A stretch of 64,000 nt of DNA, taken from positions 311,685,164 to 311,749,163 of the forward strand of contig NC_085137.1 of assembly GCF_035046485.1 (NCBI RefSeq), given 5' to 3'. The notes below the pieces were generated by a model. That model was not told the DNA's origin. It did no database searches and saw only the letters and a list, made by a program, of their open reading frames with translations. Origin of the DNA: Aedes albopictus (Eukaryota > Arthropoda > Insecta > Diptera > Culicidae). Shown in pieces: positions 25,917 to 37,160 of the stretch. A program made the translations under genes and the position numbers. Positions within the stretch are counted from its first letter, which is position 1, and each line of letters starts with the position of its first letter.

Positions 25917-26648
25917 CATGGATGGGAACACTCACTTGCAACGAGCAACCACAGATAACAGATGTTTATGCTAGTACAAATTTTTCGCAGAATCCTGTGT
26001 AAATGTTCAAAACGATATATGTTGGCTCACTACCGCCATCTACTCAACTTATTGCGACATTACATCGAACTTGAATGCAAGAATAGTTCAAAGTTCCAGT
26101 TTCATTCAAGACCGAATACAATCTTGAGTGTAAAATTGCGTAGTGCATGCAATCTTGAAAGCGATCACTGACTATCGATCACTGCGCCATCTCTAAATGA
26201 TTGCCACATGAGCCTGCTGCTCGTTACATACAAAATGGCTGTTGAAACATTTTTACACACATTGCCAATTTAAGCATAAAACGTCTGTTATCTGTGGAGT
26301 TACATTCACTTGCTATTTTCCCAGCTCCGAAGCGTGCAATCAAGAAACGATGTATGGACGACTTTTACCTTGTGATTTCGTCTAAAACTTTGCCGAATAG
26401 AGTAGGGTTCGCACACAAATCCCAAGGTCGTTACAGAGCTGTGAAAGCGACATTCATCTCATGGAGAGTTGCCTTCGCAGCTCCCTCACGACTTCGGTAT
26501 GCGTGTGCGACCCCTACTCTATTCGTCAAAGTTTTAGACGAAATCACAAGGTAAAGGTCGTCCATACATCGTTTCTTGATTGCCCGCTTCTGAGTTGAGA
26601 AAACTGCAAGTGAGTGTAACTCTTTCCAAGTGAGTGTTCCCATCCTTG
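25917..26648. mobile_element. hAT-type MITE with a nested insertion
   Basis: The ends CATGGATGGGAACACTCACT and AGTGAGTGTTCCCATCCTTG are flanked by TTAGAGAC (25909-25916) and TTTGAGAC (26649-26656), an 8-bp duplication with one mismatch. It is the same family as 8021-8423. The left arm is split by an inner inverted-repeat element (25949-26297). Confidence 0.7.
25949..26297. mobile_element. inner MITE with CCACAGATAACAGA ends
   Basis: CCACAGATAACAGATG at the left pairs with CGTCTGTTATCTGTGG at the right. The host MITE's other arm indicates that it interrupts an ACGAGTTACA-like stretch. The target duplication is unclear (possibly AG). No coding content. Confidence 0.6.
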
Positions 26649-26792
26649 TTTGAGACAATGTGAACACAATTTTTATCGTTTGACTGGAGAGTTATTTTTT
26701 TAACCTCCTTTCGTCAAACACCGTCGAAACTCCCCCAACGATAAATGAAAAAAATAACTCTCAAGAGCTATTTTTCGTTGGACCGCCAGAAT

Positions 26793-26972
26793 GTTAATAG
26801 GCATTGGGGACTACAAAAGTTGATGAGCCGGGAAACACTCTTTCTTCCTACGGGGTTTCTTATGGGAGTATGAGTGAAAAAAAAAGCAAAAAATCTTCCT
26901 TCCTTCACTTTCTCACAGAAAACCGCAAACAAAATCATCACCTTCGTAGTCCCCAATTAGGCCTTAATAGAA
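26793..26972. mobile_element. short MITE with GGGGACTAC inverted repeats
   Basis: TTAATAGGCATTGGGGACTAC-like left end (last part GCATTGGGGACTAC) and a right end GTAGTCCCCAATTAGGCC form imperfect inverted repeats about 180 bp apart. The preceding 26670-26770 has its own weak inverted repeat (GAGAGTTATTTTTTT and AAAAAAATAACTCTC). Confidence 0.5.
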
Positions 26973-27059
26973 GAATAGAGCATGGACTTACCTGGTCTCA
27001 TCCCAGGGGCACTTAGCCTGATGCGAGTGATGTTGGGGGTGATCTATACGATGTCCCAC

Positions 27060-27420
27060 ACGGAGAAATCAAACTACCTAATTTTTGGGTCGATTTTACT
27101 CAAAGCTGAGTATATCGAATAAACTAGTTACCCAAAATTAGGTTGTTTTCTCTCTTTTCCTCACCGATGTTGTCAAAAACAAACAGAGATGCATCTACCC
27201 AACGGGGGTCCTTGAGCCCAATAAGCCAATTTTGGGTAAATGCAGGTTTACTCAAATTTGGGTTGAATGAGGGGGGGTCTTGGGTTGAATTTACCTACTC
27301 TTAAGTAAATGTTTTTGCTGGAGATGAAGCCAATTTACCTAGTGTGAGTTTAATCGATTTACTCAAATTTGGCTTATTGGGCCGAACTATGGGGTTGCGT
27401 CAAAAGAACTCAATTTTGGG
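27060..27420. repeat. TTTGGGTA-rich inverted-repeat segment
   Basis: Many copies in both orientations of words like TTTACTCAAATTTGGGTT and ACCCAAAATTAGG, with weak inverted ends (AAACTACCTAATTTTT, CAATTTTGGGTAGGGTT). Likely a diverged MITE with subterminal repeats. Family not recognised. Confidence 0.45.
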
Positions 27421-27422
27421 TA

Positions 27423-27588
27423 GGGTTCATTCAAATATTACGTAACGCAAAATTTGTCATTTTTAGACCCCCTCCCTCCCCCACGTAACAATTTTTGTAT
27501 GGGGAATTTTGAAATTTTGTATGAAGCGTAACACATCGCTGGACCCCCTCCCTCCCCTCTTAGCGTTACGTAATATTTGAACGAACCC
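27423..27588. mobile_element. MITE with TTACGTAACGC inverted repeats
   Basis: The ends GGGTTCATTCAAATATTACG and CGTAATATTTGAACGAACCC are flanked by GTA on both sides (27420-27422, 27589-27591). The interior has pyrimidine-rich CCCCCTCCCTCCCC tracts. A related fragment occurs at about 3860-3950. A 3-bp duplication is compatible with PIF/Harbinger, but GTA is not the usual TWA. Confidence 0.7.
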
Positions 27589-27591
27589 GTA

Positions 27592-27800
27592 GTTTGGCGG
27601 TTCCGTGCACACTGTCGTTGGTCGCTGGTCGTCGTTTCGCTGACTGGAACACACCCACTTCGCGCATTAACGTAGTCGTCCGGATGAGGACGAAAAGGCA
27701 CTATTTTCAGCCGAGGCAAGGGTTCGGATAGGCTTGGGTCTTAGGATTTCTTGAGCACTCACGGATCACAAGCTTTCGGGGGTCTTGAAGCTCACCGGTA
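27592..27800. other. unassigned DNA, left of the LTR element
   Basis: It continues at 30457-30729 on the other side of the LTR element. No coding region or repeat recognised in either part. Confidence 0.5.
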
Positions 27801-27805
27801 TGAAC

Positions 27806-28064
27806 TGTAGGAAATTGCCAATGCTATTATAACATAATGAGTAGATGATTTGCTTTGGTGTTCCGAGACATGTGCTCGTTGTTAGGGACAACTAGAAAAA
27901 ACGGTCGTAGTAGTCGGGAACCATCTAGGAAGGGAGAATTTGCTGAGACGTGTGACATAAAGACGCTGTTTCAGAGCGCAAGTAATTGAAGAAATAGGTA
28001 TTTTCTGTAAATAATCTGACCGTGGTTTATTGAATCTAACTTTGGATTCGACCTAGACCCTACA
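27806..28064 (+). repeat. 5' LTR
   Basis: 259 bp, TG...CA ends, preceded by TGAAC. It lacks one base present in the 3' LTR (GACGTGTGAC against GACGTGGTGAC). Confidence 0.9.
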
Positions 28065-28139
28065 ACCTGGCGACGAGGATAAACTTAGGTAAGCTAAAAA
28101 AAACAAAGTTGGAGCTGGCTGAAAAGCGAAAAAAAAATA

Positions 28140-28640
28140 GAAAAATATGTGCCTGGGCTGGGAGAGTCCACTGTAAGAAGTTGCTTAAATGCGTTGTAAT
28201 AACTGAAAATGTTCAGTAAACCCCGGACCGGGAGGGTCCACTATGAGGAAATGCTTAAATGCGGTTACAGAACTGAAAGAATTCAGTAAATCTCGGACCG
28301 GGAGGGTCCACTGTAAGAAGTTGCTTAAATGCAGTGTTAAAAGCCCGGGCTGGGAGAGTCCACTGTGATAATTCGCTTAAATGCGGTGTAATTACTGAAG
28401 GAATTCAGTAAATCCCGGACCGGGAGGGTCCACTATGTAAAAAAAAAATGCTTAAATGCGATGTCATAACTAAAAGAGGCAGTACAACCCGGACCGGGAG
28501 GGTCCAAAAAAAAAAGTTGAAAAAAATGCATGTTGGCAGCGCCTGGGCTGGGAGAGTCCACTTACTTGAAGGCTAAAAGAAAACAGATCGGGAGGATCCA
28601 CTGATTTGCTGCATGTTGGCAGAGCCTAAACTGGGAGAGT
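28140..28640 (+). repeat. internal tandem motif array in the LTR element
   Basis: Seven or more imperfect units, mostly about 60-90 bp, each with CTGGGAGAGTCCACT or CCGGGAGGGTCCACT followed by TGCTTAAATGCG. The repeated GGGAGRGTCCACT word lies just after the primer-binding region, where a packaging signal would be expected; that role is inference. Confidence 0.75.
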
Positions 28641-28648
28641 TCACTTAA

Positions 28649-28849
28649 GGTGAATATATAACGAAGCCACCCCTAGAATTTTCAAGAGCACAAATCTGAA
28701 GAATCCAATGTCTGACCACGCTGAAAAGTTGATCGATTGATCACCCACTGGTGGTGACCAATCGATCAACTTTTCATCTCAATCCATCATTTGGTTCTTC
28801 AGATTTGTGCTCTTGAAAATTCGGGGGGAGGCTTCGTTATATATTCACC
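28649..28849. mobile_element. palindromic TTAA-MITE
   Basis: The ends GGTGAATATATAACGAAGCC and GGCTTCGTTATATATTCACC are flanked by TTAA on both sides (28645-28648, 28850-28853). Almost the entire 201 bp pairs with itself. A TTAA target suggests mobilisation by a piggyBac-type transposase. Confidence 0.85.
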
Positions 28850-29675
28850 TTAACCCTCGAGCGATCGCGCTGTTGTATTTTGTACATCATGTTGAAAAAA
28901 ATCTCGTTTTTTTGTACTCGGCATTAGCGTGGTACTGACGGTGGTGGCCAATCGCGCGAGTTACGGAAGGCTAAAATCGTATTGAATTATGTTGAATTTG
29001 AAGCATAATTGTCAAGAACTGGGAGAGTTCAAAAGGAAAAAAAAAATAAAATGGAAGGAAACGTTTGTTTACGAAAGCGTCTTTTGTTTGAATATTGAAG
29101 TGGTAAAGTATGTTGCCTAGGACACTATTGTACTACATTCCTACTATGATGGAATTTAAAGCTCAAATTTAGATGTGATATAATGCACTGTAGCTATTTA
29201 TGAGTGATCTGGAATATGCAGACTGTTATTGGTTGGTAATGTTTAGTCAGTCAGCACTCGTGGTTTGTTGCTCGCGATTCGCCCAAATAGGAAAGATAAA
29301 ATTTTAATTTTACAGGCATTCAAGGCCTGTATGCGATCTTCACAATATATGGATTCCAGAATGTTCTAAGAGCTGAAACAATCATCCATATCAGCCCTGC
29401 TTACAGAAAAGTGGTAAGGTAGACAGAGATGAACGTTCCACTTACAATAGCTTAACCATCAGAGGCTGGTAAAAACTGCTAAAAAAGCAAAGAAATACGG
29501 GGAACACTATGATTCAAACGAAAGCGGAAAAGGAATGAATAAAGAAAACAATAAAAGGTTACTCATAAAACATAAATACAGATTTTTCCAATTAAGAGTG
29601 CACTGTAACGCGAATAAAAAGGAGTATCGGATGAATCAGGGAAGCAGTATAGAAACAATGTAAGCTACCTCAAAC

Positions 29676-29968
29676 CACAGAGAACAGACATCCAAGTCCA
29701 GTTCCGAAACTGTGTAAGGAATTTAACGGCCATTTGAAATCGGCAACACGAGTGGCAATAGCGTGGCGCTGCAGTCGGTTAATTTCCCATACTAATTTAA
29801 TTCACCACTTGAAATGTTTCAATTCACCACTGACTGTGGCAATATGGTGTTTGGTGGCGTTAGTGTTGTCATCGTGTATTGGTTTGCAACCTTACTCAAG
29901 TAAATATTCAAATCCTTACACAACTTTCCGAATGAAATTTATTCTAGCCTGGATGTCTGTTCTCTGTG
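29676..29968. mobile_element. 7-bp-TSD MITE, copy 1
   Basis: The ends CACAGAGAACAGACATCCA and TGGATGTCTGTTCTCTGTG are flanked by CTCAAAC (29669-29675, 29969-29975). 293 bp. Two further copies lie at 40573 and 41117. Confidence 0.9.
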
Positions 29969-30191
29969 CTCAAACTAGCAACGTGGGCAAATCAGGGTAA
30001 CAGTATAAAGAAGTTTGTGAAATACGGGTAGACTTGTTAGCAATTCACGGAGAAAATGACCAACCCTACAATACTGTAGATAGATTGTACTGGAAATAAA
30101 AGGCTAATAATCAGGAATGGATTTTGTTACGAAGCGTTTAACAATAAAAACTTTATTTTACACTTATGGAATAAAAAAGCAAAAGGAGGAT

Positions 30192-30451
30192 TGTAGGAAA
30201 TTGCCAATGCTATTATAACATAATGAGTAGATGATTTGCTTTGGTGTTCCGAGACATGTGCTCGTTGTTAGGGACAACTAGAAGAAACGGTCGTAGTAGT
30301 CGGGAACCATCTAGGAAGGGAGAATTTGCTGAGACGTGGTGACATAAAGACGCTGTTTCAGAGCGCAAGTAATTGAAGAAATAGGTATTTTCTGTAAATA
30401 ATCTGACCGTGGTTTATTGAATCTAACTTTGGATTCGACCTAGACCCTACA
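30192..30451 (+). repeat. 3' LTR
   Basis: 260 bp, near-identical to 27806-28064, preceded by a purine tract and followed by the TGAAC duplication. Confidence 0.9.
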
Positions 30452-30947
30452 TGAACACTGTCGCCCTATTGGCCGCCACTGATTCACCTGGCCCTAATCA
30501 CAGCCACGTGGGAATCACTTACACTCTTCCAGGTTGCGGGTGGAGGATCACTCCGTTTCAACGGTTCACTCCATACATTAGACGAGTGGAGCCAGCTTGA
30601 TCCGGGTCCGAGCCCCGAGTCAGCGAAACGGGTCTCTTTAGTTTGAGCGCTGAAAGCGATCAGGTGTGTGCTCCGAGTGTTAGAGAAGAAGCCATTAGTA
30701 CTCTAAAAACCAAAAAAAGAGCCAAGTAAGGGGCCGTCCATATACCACGTGGACAGAAAAATGCTGATTTTGTACCCCCTCCCCCCTCTCCGTGGACAAG
30801 CGTGGACTTTTCGTTGTCCCCTACCTCCCTCCCCCTGATGTCCACGTGGACATCAGAAAAAAAAATTCTATATTTTTGAAAAAAGTGGTAGAAATTTATT
30901 TTGAGATTTTTTTTCCTGAGGTAAAAATGTTCTTTGTAAACAATGTA

Positions 30948-31433
30948 TCTATATATATAAAAATGCAGTGGCATACGTGGGACCGCGCATAACTTGCGAA
31001 CGGAAGTTCCGATTTTGGTCGTCTTAGTTTTGTTCTGTTAGTTTTCACCCAAGGAAGGTTTATGAGGCAAAAAACATGGAAAAATTGAGATTTTTTGAAA
31101 ATCGATCTTCCATACATTTTGTGACCGGGGACTTGGTCTAGGATATAGATAGTAGAGTAAACATAGATCCGCGGACACCGCTGACTAAAATGTTTCAAGC
31201 GTGTAAGTAGTAATTTTCAAGAGTGTGACGGTTGAATATGGCGTCATGCGCTTCATTGATGTTGTCCAAATCGTGACGTCATGCTCGTTTTGATACAGAT
31301 TTTGACAGTTCGTTTGGATACAACGGATTCATCAACACGGATCTATGTTTACTCTACTATCTATAGTCTAGGATAGAAACTTGAAACGTCAAAAAACGCA
31401 GTAGGCAAGACAAAGTTTGCCGGGTACAGCTAG
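30948..31433 (+). mobile_element. non-autonomous Helitron
   Basis: The 5' end TCTATATATATAAAAATG and 3' end GCCGGGTACAGCTAG, inserted between A and T, are the standard Helitron signature (TC...CTAG). No Rep/helicase is present. A 222-bp MITE is nested inside (31144-31365). The usual terminal hairpin is weak. Confidence 0.8.
31144..31365. mobile_element. MITE nested in the Helitron
   Basis: The ends TATAGATAGTAGAGTAAACA and TGTTTACTCTACTATCTATA are flanked by the 8-bp word GTCTAGGA (31136-31143, 31366-31373). The 8-bp duplication suggests hAT or P type. No coding content. Confidence 0.75.
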
Positions 31434-31645
31434 TTAAATATAATTCATGGTTAACTAAATTAAGACTATTATACAGCTTTCTAGTTTATTCACATTGGTT
31501 TTTATTGTAATGCTGATTTTTAGTTGAAACAAACTAACTCGCCAAAGTAATGGTTAGTACACAGATCGCAAGAAATTTCTTGGCCTATCTCGATGCGTGG
31601 AAAATTCAGGCAAGGAATCGCTCAAGAAATAATAAAGCGTCGCTT

Positions 31646-31794
31646 AATTAGCCTGTGCATGCTGGCAAAATTCTTTTGTTCTTTGACTTTTACTGCGAGC
31701 CCTGTTTTGGTGCTGTCCTGCTCACTCTCACAGAAATTTTGAACACAGTGCTCGCAGCAAAAGTCAAAATCTCACAGCATGCAGAGGCTAATTC
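31646..31794. mobile_element. small inverted-repeat element
   Basis: ATTAGCCTGTGCATGCTG at the left and CAGCATGCAGAGGCTAAT at the right, with further inner pairing (GACTTTTACTGCGAGC and GCTCGCAGCAAAAGTC). About 150 bp. Target duplication not resolved. Confidence 0.55.
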
Positions 31795-32039
31795 CAAACC
31801 CTAGTACGGAACTGAAACATAAACGTCAAATCAAATGGGGCTTGCTGTGTTAAATTTCTTGACCATCCCGCGGAAAAATAATACACTGAACTAAAATTAC
31901 TTGAGCGATTCCGTTTGAAGTACATACCTCGCATAAGCAAGTTTTGAGAACTCCCACACATATTTTATAATATTGAAGTAGTTGAAATTGAAATGAAATT
32001 TCGAGAAATTCATATAGTCGAAAATTCCGATTTTCGGTC

Positions 32040-32196
32040 ATTGTATGAGTTTGTATATTGTATTTGTATATTCTATAGGCAAAGACAATGATACACTATG
32101 CCCAGGGATGTCGAGAAAAGATCCCAACCCAAACGGGAATCGAACCCGTCGTATCCGAATTGGCGATCCAAAGCCTTATCCACAAGCCCACTTCAA
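32040..32196 (-). mobile_element. tRNA-derived SINE, Feilai-like
   Basis: On the minus strand a tRNA-like head carries an A-box region (GTGGATAAGGC) and a consensus B box (GGTTCGATTCCC). It is followed by a SINE body (CTCGACATCCCTGGGCATAG) and a tail rich in TATACAAATACAA. This matches the design of Feilai-type SINEs described in Aedes. It is not a tRNA gene: the head is too diverged to fold cleanly and is joined to a SINE body. Confidence 0.75.
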
Positions 32197-32666
32197 TACT
32201 GTTATGATTGACGCTTCATTTCGAAATCCTTGATACAAAACTTACAAGTGTATGGATTTTTAATATTTTGTTTTAGAAATTTGGCCAGTGAAATTTTAAA
32301 ATGATTACGTTACGCTTGCTTTTTTTATTTTTAAATGCTGTCCACGTGGACATTTGACAGAACCCCACCCCCCTCTCCATGGACAAGCGTGGACTTCTCT
32401 CAATCCCCCTCCCCCCTCTAAGTTGTCCACGTGGTATATGGACGGCCCCCAATCAATCGTATAAAATAACTCCATCGAAAACCACGCCGTATAAGGTAGT
32501 CTATGGTGCCGTCTTCAGATTGAACATACTCGCCGCCGAGTAGTTGGGACCCTGGTGGTTTAATATTCATCTATAGTGCTGGGTGCTGTCCTTTCTGTTC
32601 TGCTAATTTGGAATCGATGGAATCGATATCTCGAAATCTGCTGTTTGATGTTTCCAAATGTAAATA

Positions 32667-32935
32667 CTGTCTACCCCCGTTGGTTTGAACGACACCTCAT
32701 GCAAACCAACGGGGTTCATTTTTTAATTTGAACTTCTAGTAACCCTGTAGGCATCGAAAAACACACTGATGGTAACCCTTTTTGCTGTTTTGTTTTGATT
32801 CTGCGCTCCGTTTCACTCCGTTCCGTGAGCAGAATGACGTTTGAACCATTTTTAGTTTGAACGATGTGCAGATTAGAGGGGGTCAAATTAAAAAGTGTTC
32901 AGATTAGATGAGGTCAAACCAACGGGGGTAGACGG
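32667..32935. mobile_element. TA-MITE with CTACCCCCGTTGGTTTGA ends, copy 1
   Basis: The ends CTGTCTACCCCCGTTGGTTT and AAACCAACGGGGGTAGACGG are flanked by TA (32665-32666, 32936-32937). 269 bp. A second copy (43103-46326) is split by the Transib-like foldback, and this copy supplies the empty-site reference. Confidence 0.85.
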
Positions 32936-32937
32936 TA

Positions 32938-33799
32938 AACGAACTGAATAGGGTTACCAGATGTTCTTAATTTTCTGAGGTGAAAAAAAAGATCACCATC
33001 TTTAGGGTTACCAAAAACTTCTTCGCATGCTGGTTTTTATTCGAAAATGTGGTGAAATTCTCGGTTTTTGAAAATTTGTAAGAAAATCAGGAGAGCACAT
33101 AAAAAAAATCTGAAGGCGGCAATAATCATCAAAAACAATTGCCTTTCGAAGAAAAATACAAAAATTAGGGGTTAGGTCAAACGGGAATGGTCTATTCCCA
33201 GGTCGTAAACAGATACAAAAAGCCCGACCGTTACAAAACCTTTATGGCGTTATAATAAAGTAAAAAAACCCAAACTACCCAAAACAGTCATCATCACATT
33301 TTGTCCAATGTCAAGAGCGAATAGCTACCCGCTATTCGCAAACACCCAAACAGTTTTTACAATGTCACGAACGAACAGCTACCCGCTATTCGTATACATG
33401 AAAACAGTTACCTGACTAATTGTAAGCTAGTATTTAAGACTTTGGTGAAAATAAACGACAGCCAGTTGATAACCAAAAAGTAGTGTGCGGACACGCCGTC
33501 CGCTGCTCTTATTTAAACATCACAACCACAACCCGTCTGAAGACTCTGTTATCGGGAATATAACAAGAGCATACGAAACCAGTTCAGCTATTCGAAACTC
33601 AATATGTTCCATTTCTCAATTTGTTAATTTTCTCTGTAAAACTTTTATTAGGGACAGTACAAGCAGATTAATTATAGCATTGATCCCAGTAATTGTGCAA
33701 TTTTGGAAAAAGATAATAGTTAAAGATCCTTCATTGAAACATTTATTTTCAGCAACTTAATAAAATTACAAATGATTATTTTTTCAGTAAACTTATAAT
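32938..33799. other. unassigned DNA, possible solo LTR at 33250-33480
   Basis: Around 33300-33410 two copies of CGAACAGCTACCCGCTATTCG-like sequence occur. They are followed by TATTTAAG and AATAAACG, as in an LTR promoter and poly(A) region. No second LTR or coding domain was found, so this is only a suggestion. The rest is unrecognised. Confidence 0.25.
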
Positions 33800-34227
33800 T
33801 AGGGGCAATGGAAATTCGCGGCAAAATTGCTTGAATTTCGTGGGCTACTATTTTGAATTTCGCGGCAATTTCGCGGTCCTATATTTTTTACCGCTTTGTT
33901 GAAGAAAACTCCAGTTTTGCATGCCAAATGAATAACTTTCTTGGTTTTGTAAGATTCAAAGAAAAAGTAAAAAAATGGTGAAATGTCAGAAAAGAAACAT
34001 GCAATTTAATCGCAACAAAACTTTTACGAAATCGTAAATGCCTTCAAATTTCTAAAGTTATCTCTCAATTTATGACAAAATAGTTGAATTTGACGGAAAT
34101 CTGTACGGAGTTTTCACAATTTTATAAAATTTCGCGGAATTTCGCAGGATTTCTTAAATTTCGCGACCAAGGCTCAATTTCGCGGTTTTCGCGGCTTCCG
34201 CGAAATCGCGAACTTCCATTGTCCCTA
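33800..34227. mobile_element. hAT-type MITE rich in AATTTCGCGG
   Basis: The ends TAGGGGCAATGGAA and TTCCATTGTCCCTA are flanked by the 8-bp word CTTATAAT (33792-33799, 34228-34235). The interior repeats words like GAATTTCGCGGCAATTTCGC near both ends. No coding region. Confidence 0.82.
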
Positions 34228-34235
34228 CTTATAAT

Positions 34236-36547
34236 GTAATAACATAGCATTGTTAAAACGCAAGTTGGCCCCGTAAAACTATATGGTGATTGGGCCTTTA
34301 TAAATAAATAGTGGATAAAAAAAGAAAAAGTATGACTGCAACAACATGGAGTTTGAAAATGTTCATGTCGAATTGATTTTTTTGACAGAACTTTGAATTT
34401 CAATTTTTCAAAAACCGTTTCAACTTGTCCCGGTGTACCTTATGTATCATGTTCTCGCTGGATAACACAACTTTTATCAATCTGATGCAAAAAGTGTGTA
34501 CAAATGACCAGAAGATATTTTATTCCGCTTACGATTATTGCCAAGAGATTTAAACTTTGTTCTCTACAACGTAAGATGTTTGAGATTTAGTAAATTCCTA
34601 ATTTTTAAGTTATGTAAAACTTGAACTTCAGCTGTTATTCAGAACCTGTTCTCCTTAAAATTTTGTGAGGCACGATTCTGAAATCAGCAACATTTTAACC
34701 CTAAACAATGTCACCTTTTTCCCATTTTTTACTATAAACCTCCTAGCCAACGTTTCCGAATCCTTTTAAAGTATCTATTCGTGTATGTAGTGATGAAATT
34801 TAAATGGAAGAAGAGTGCAATCAAAAGTTACTACTATACCGCCAGCGGGGACAATTCTTGATTGTATCCTGGCACTTAGGACGAGAACCAACATCATCGA
34901 AAGCTGGCTCCAACACTCCTTCTTGGAAGAGCTTAGCATTGATTAAAAATCGAAACCGATGCTGTTATAGAAGCACTAAATCCGAAATCTTGGAAATAAA
35001 TTAGACCTATGTCGAGAAAATGGCCCGAGGACATGGCGCTACCACGTATTGCTCAGTTCAGGGTGTGCTGCTTAATCATACGCCAGATTGATCGCAACCA
35101 TCTACAAAGAATTTTAAATGCTGCTGTTTTAGAGATCGGCCCACATAGATATGAGTTATCCAGTTGGGTTTTGGATATAATTATGTTCGCATTGGCTTTG
35201 TGCTGAATTCCTTGAAGGTTCTATGGTTCTACTTTGCATAATTTCCCTACGTGTATCGCATGCTCAAATTAGCTACTTGTACTTTATGGGTAGTCTACCA
35301 TAATTATGAAAGAATATTTCGGAAAAAAATAAAAATAATCTTATCTTTTTCGTATCACAAACTCCACGAACGCTCAAAGATGGTTTGATCCGAAATAAAT
35401 ATATTCAAATGGGAAACACAGCTCTGCCTGTTGAATATTCGGTGGACTCGCGTGTACAATGTGCGTCTGTGCATTGTAGAATGTAGAGGGACCCAAGCGA
35501 ACTGACCTTAATGCCGTAAAAAGGGGACAAGGGACAAATCTAAAATTTATTAGCTTCGTTCGGCTACCGGCTCGTCTTCTGGATAAACTTTATGACGGAT
35601 TTTCTCACGGTAAAGCAGAAGAGCGCGGCTTTTGGAGCTCCTAGCGGGAATCAACATTTTCCTTTTATCCATTCAAAAGTTCGATGATTGAATTTTAAAT
35701 TTGGTTTCGAGGCATACATTCGGTGAAGTTTGCTTCGTCCAGCACTCGATCAAGTTTCGTTTAGGTATTGGGATCGATTTTGGAGCGCTTCATACAGTGT
35801 GTGGAATTCATTAAAATGCAAGTTGCAGCCGCACAGTTGAGATATGGAGCAAAAAGTGTCATAAATATGTGCACCAATTTACGAGTGATATTTTGTGGTA
35901 ACGTTCGAGCGATAGATTTTTCCAATGTTGATTAAGAAATTTTTCATTCCAGCCGTATGCTGGCGGCTTGCGTCGAGTTTTCAGGATTGGAGCCAAAGCC
36001 CGATCTGAGTATGATTTATATTTCCTGATTATACCTATAGCAGTGTAGTTCGGAGCTTTGACAAAACTTGGTCTTGAATTATTACTTTATTAACGCAATA
36101 TTTGCGAGGTTCTCACGGAAACGAAGGAGGGGAACCACCAGGCTATAAGATTTTTTTCTTGGCATTCCGTCGTGTTCGATCTCATATTATATTTTTCGAA
36201 ACTTGTTGATTAAATAACACCGTTCAACACTATTTTTTTTTATGGAATGAGAAAAAAAATAACAGGGGTTTGGAAACCCTAGAAGCACGTGGGTGAACCT
36301 TCTTCACGAAAAGCACTGCCCGTTTGATAGCTCAACACTAGCGAACCTGGTGGTGGAAGTCAAGCTTTAGCCTGCAGCGAGCATAGGGAGACGGCGTAGC
36401 ACACTTTGATGATTTTTTATTTTCCCATGGAAATTCATTCCAATCTAGTTTTCCAAGTGACAATTTCACGACTTCCACCTCGAAACTTCACATTTGTTCA
36501 AAGATACACATCTGTTCTGTGCTAGAAGTGTCATAGTGAAAAAGTTT
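34236..36547. other. unassigned DNA
   Basis: 2.3 kb with only short unrelated open frames (longest about 66 codons at 34804). No domains, tandem repeats or terminal inverted repeats recognised. It may be old element debris. Confidence 0.5.
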
Positions 36548-36793
36548 TTGAAAAATATTGAACCGGGCCTTCACAGTTCAAAACCGAAGTTTGTATGGAG
36601 AACTTGGGGTGTTCAATTGATATGTGCATTAGAACGCACTGTGCATATATTTAGGCGTTAGACAATAACGAAACTAACCCAAATATCGAAAACGCCTAAA
36701 AATATGCACGACACGTTCTAATGCACACATCAATTGAACACCCCAAGTTCTCCATACAAACTTCGGTTTTAAAGGCTCAGTCCAATATTTTTC
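36548..36793. mobile_element. palindromic MITE
   Basis: AACCGAAGTTTGTATGGAGA and GTTCAATTGAT words on the left pair with ATCAATTGAACACCCCAAGT and TCTCCATACAAACTTCGG on the right. Outer AATATTGAACCGGGCCTT pairs imperfectly with AAGGCTCAGTCCAATATT. Centre near 36665. Target duplication not resolved. Confidence 0.65.
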
Positions 36794-36934
36794 GATTTTT
36801 TTTTCTTTTCCATAACACCAAATTTTATAAAATTTTGTCGAGCAGTGTAATCTCTGTGTAGGTAGTATTATGTATGTTCGATTCAAGGAAAAATCCATTA
36901 CCAAACATTCAACATCACTTCAATCGCAGGGGCC

Positions 36935-37160
36935 ACATATACAGATTTTTTTGTAATCATGCAGATTTTCTTGCAGCTTTTCACACAGAATTCTGTATAC
37001 CAATATTACAGATTTCTGGAAATGATACAGATTATACAGATTTTTCAGAAACTTACAGAATTTCAAGCAGATTTTTCGCGAAATATTACAGATTTCATAC
37101 AGATTTTTGACAAAAAAATGTGATACAGATTATAAAGATTATTGAAAGGCAAAATACAGA
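36935..37160. repeat. degenerate ACAGATTTT tandem array
   Basis: More than ten irregularly spaced copies of ACAGATTTT/ACAGATTA in one orientation over 220 bp. No gene. It may be part of a MITE interior. Confidence 0.6.

Larger units (their letters stand above)
27806..30451 (+). mobile_element. complete non-coding LTR retrotransposon (TRIM/LARD-like), 2.65 kb
   Basis: Two nearly identical LTRs (27806-28064 and 30192-30451) begin TGTAGGAAATTG and end GACCCTACA. TGAAC is duplicated on both sides (27801-27805, 30452-30456). A primer-binding-like CTGGCGACGAGGAT follows the first LTR. A purine tract AAAAAGCAAAAGGAGGA precedes the second, which fixes the orientation as plus. The 2.1-kb interior has no gag or pol, only tandem motifs and two nested MITEs (28649-28849, 29676-29968). 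It would need proteins supplied in trans. The LTRs differ by very few bases (one clear single-base insertion), so the insertion is recent. Confidence 0.88.
30730..32449. mobile_element. GGGGCCGTCC inverted-repeat element with nested insertions
   Basis: GGGGCCGTCCATATACCACG at the left and CGTGGTATATGGACGGCCCC at the right form perfect ends that continue with GTGGAC. Pyrimidine-rich tracts (CCCCCTCCCCCCTCTCCGTGGACAAGCGTGGACTT-like) follow both. The target duplication is not clear. It holds a Helitron (30948-31433), a small MITE-like inverted repeat (31646-31794) and a SINE (32040-32196). Confidence 0.75.

Noticed and set aside
32110..32196. A tRNA gene on the minus strand
   Set aside because: The B box is good, but the head does not fold cleanly and is fused to a SINE body and tail.
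33250..33480. A definite solo LTR
   Set aside because: Promoter-like and poly(A)-like words are present, but no TG...CA ends with a duplication could be fixed.
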